Shown here piece after piece: positions 10,757-11,915 of a stretch of 11,915 nt of DNA. Source of the DNA: Pseudolabrys sp. GTDB lineage: Bacteria > Pseudomonadota > Alphaproteobacteria > Rhizobiales > Xanthobacteraceae. The notes beneath the pieces were generated by a model. It saw nothing but the letters and a program-made list of their open reading frames with translations. It had not been told where the DNA came from and searched no databases. The first letter of the stretch is position 1. Every line of letters begins with the position of its first letter. Position numbers and translations under genes: made by a program. The stretch covers positions 10,882-22,796 of the forward strand of contig JAQSCR010000399.1 in the NCBI GenBank assembly GCA_029945495.1, written 5' to 3'.

Positions 10757-11902
10757 ATGCCGCGCAACCGCCTGTTCACCGCCCTGCTGCCGGCGCTCGC
10801 CATCGTGCTGGCGACCGGCCTGCCGGCGTTCGCGCAAAGCGCTACGGCGATGGCCGACTACCAGGCCAAGCTCACCGCCTTCCAGCAGGCGCGCCAGCCT
10901 TACGAGCAGCAGGCGCAAGCCTATTGGGACGAGGTCGCCGCCAAGCGGCGCATCCGCAACGACAAGCGCCGCGCCCACGTCGCCGTCCTGCTCGAGGATT
11001 ACGTGCTCGACCAGCCGCCGGTCTATGCCGGGCCGCCGCGGCCGGTCGATCCATCCGCGCCGGCGGGCCCGACCCCCGGCGAGGCGCCGCCGATCCCGGT
11101 GCTGGCCGACTTTCTCAACAACGCGAAGCAGCAATTCGGCTTCGTCCCGGACCGGCCGCAAAACGAGGTCGACTTCAAGCGCGCTTACGCCAAAGCCGCC
11201 AGCGAGGCCGGACTGACGCGCGAGCAGATCGTCGGCGTCTATGCTTTTGAAACCGGCGGCAACGGCACCTACGACATGCAGGCCGGCGTCTCGGCGACGC
11301 GGCCGCGCGCGATCTCGCCGGCGGTCGGTTACAATCAGTTGCTGTCCACCAATACCGTATCGATCCTGGCCGAGCATGGCGCCCGTATCCTCGCGACCAT
11401 TCGCCTCAAGGCCAAGGCGCTGAGCGGCGCGGCGAAACTTTCGATGGAGCGCAAGATCGAGGCGCTCAAGCGCATGATCGCGCACAGCCGCACCGGGCCG
11501 CAGCGCTGGGGCGACTGGGACAAGATGGCCAAGACGACGCCGGCCGGCATCGGCATCCACGCCGCCATTCTCGACCGCGACATCGGCCCGCTGCTGCAGG
11601 TGCAGAAGCTCGCGACCTCGGTGCACTTCGCGCGCATGAAAGGCTACATGGCGCCGCTGACCGCGCCGGAACTCGAATTGATGAATCTCACCGGCGATTC
11701 GACCGGCCTCGATATGGTGATGATGCCGGCCGAATTCCGCAGCCGCGTGCCGACCGCGAATTTCTTCCAGCAGAAAGGCTACGAGCGCAACCCGGTCGCA
11801 CGGCGCACCGGCGTGGTCGCCAGGCTTATCGCCGACATGCAAAGCCAGATGGCGCGCGGCGCGCAATCGCCCGGCGCGCGCGATCTGGCGGCGGCGTTTT
11901 AG
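10757..11902 (+). CDS. Secreted protein with lytic-transglycosylase-like motifs
   Basis: The ATG at 10757 puts a normal signal peptide at the N-terminus (FTALLPALAIVLATGLPAFAQS, cut near AFA|QSA, residue 26). The in-frame upstream ATG at 10694 would add a charged extension. The mature protein has a Gln/Ala-rich coiled region (about 31-70) and a proline-rich linker (about 86-114). A globular part from about 115 contains VGVYAFETGGNGTYDMQAG (Glu165) and AISPAVGYNQLL (185-196). These resemble the catalytic-Glu and GxxGxxQ-type motifs of SLT-type lytic transglycosylases, which cleave peptidoglycan glycan strands in the periplasm. The spacing is unusual and the usual ES is ET, so this is a distant relative or a non-catalytic cousin. 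The protein is 381 aa, with a closing segment FFQQKGYERNPVARRTGVVARLI. No neighbour in the window is clearly co-transcribed. Confidence 0.75.
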   Translation: MPRNRLFTALLPALAIVLATGLPAFAQSATAMADYQAKLTAFQQARQPYEQQAQAYWDEVAAKRRIRNDKRRAHVAVLLEDYVLDQPPVYAGPPRPVDPSAPAGPTPGEAPPIPVLADFLNNAKQQFGFVPDRPQNEVDFKRAYAKAASEAGLTREQIVGVYAFETGGNGTYDMQAGVSATRPRAISPAVGYNQLLSTNTVSILAEHGARILATIRLKAKALSGAAKLSMERKIEALKRMIAHSRTGPQRWGDWDKMAKTTPAGIGIHAAILDRDIGPLLQVQKLATSVHFARMKGYMAPLTAPELELMNLTGDSTGLDMVMMPAEFRSRVPTANFFQQKGYERNPVARRTGVVARLIADMQSQMARGAQSPGARDLAAAF

Positions 11903-11915
11903 TCACGTGTCATTC

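Noticed and set aside
10631..11866. Long minus-strand open frame of about 411 codons opposite the transglycosylase-like gene
   Set aside because: It is Arg/His/Gly-rich with no recognisable domain and mirrors the real plus-strand gene, which has a signal peptide and motifs. It is a high-GC antisense shadow.
1..11915. Mobile element, prophage or defence island
   Set aside because: No transposase, integrase, phage, toxin-antitoxin or nuclease-like protein was found, and composition is even across the window apart from short intergenic patches.

Overview
The window is GC-rich, densely coding DNA from an alphaproteobacterium, most likely a member of the Hyphomicrobiales near the Bradyrhizobium/Xanthobacteraceae lineages. 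The evidence is a full-length FlhA, several short hypothetical proteins of a kind I associate with that order, a CtrA-like box in front of flhA, and a promoter matching the alphaproteobacterial general-stress sigma factor EcfG. It looks chromosomal. I see no rRNA, tRNA, CRISPR array, transposase, integrase or other mobile element.

Layout. Positions 1-490 hold two minus-strand genes: the start of a secreted protein that runs off the left edge, and a 69-aa hypothetical, with a hairpin terminator between them. At 581-1339 are a DUF952 protein and a small protein with a possible zinc site, separated by an AT palindrome. At 1391-3698 lies a cell-envelope signalling block: a small secreted protein, an ECF sigma factor, an RskA-type membrane anti-sigma factor, then a secreted fasciclin (FAS1) protein closed by a strong terminator. 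Its architecture matches the mycobacterial SigK/RskA/MPT70-MPT83 system. At 3780-5300 a DoxX-family membrane protein and a LysR-type regulator are divergent, with two dyads between them. At 5429-7552 is flhA, the export-gate protein of the flagellar type III secretion apparatus. Only 6 bp after it, on the opposite strand, ends an exported 421-aa protein with an N-terminal TIMP/NTR-like CxC start and what appears to be a duplicated C-terminal domain.

The right-hand part (8825-10630) is a run of very small genes separated by well-structured intergenic DNA: three 20-21 bp direct repeats, a conserved-looking 91-aa protein, a cold-shock protein with a clear promoter, long leader and terminator, a 64-aa protein, a GC-rich inverted repeat, and a 69-aa one-helix membrane protein behind a perfect EcfG-type promoter (GGAAC-N16-CGTT). 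The window ends with a secreted 381-aa protein that has lytic-transglycosylase-like motifs.

The theme is envelope and stress biology: an ECF/anti-sigma/fasciclin circuit, a DoxX/LysR pair, a cold-shock gene, a general-stress membrane peptide and a possible murein enzyme, plus one core flagellar gene. I do not see a multi-gene defence or biosynthetic system. The most rewarding items are the EcfG promoter with its overlapping dyad, the SigK-like module, the NTR-like duplicated protein and the intergenic repeats.
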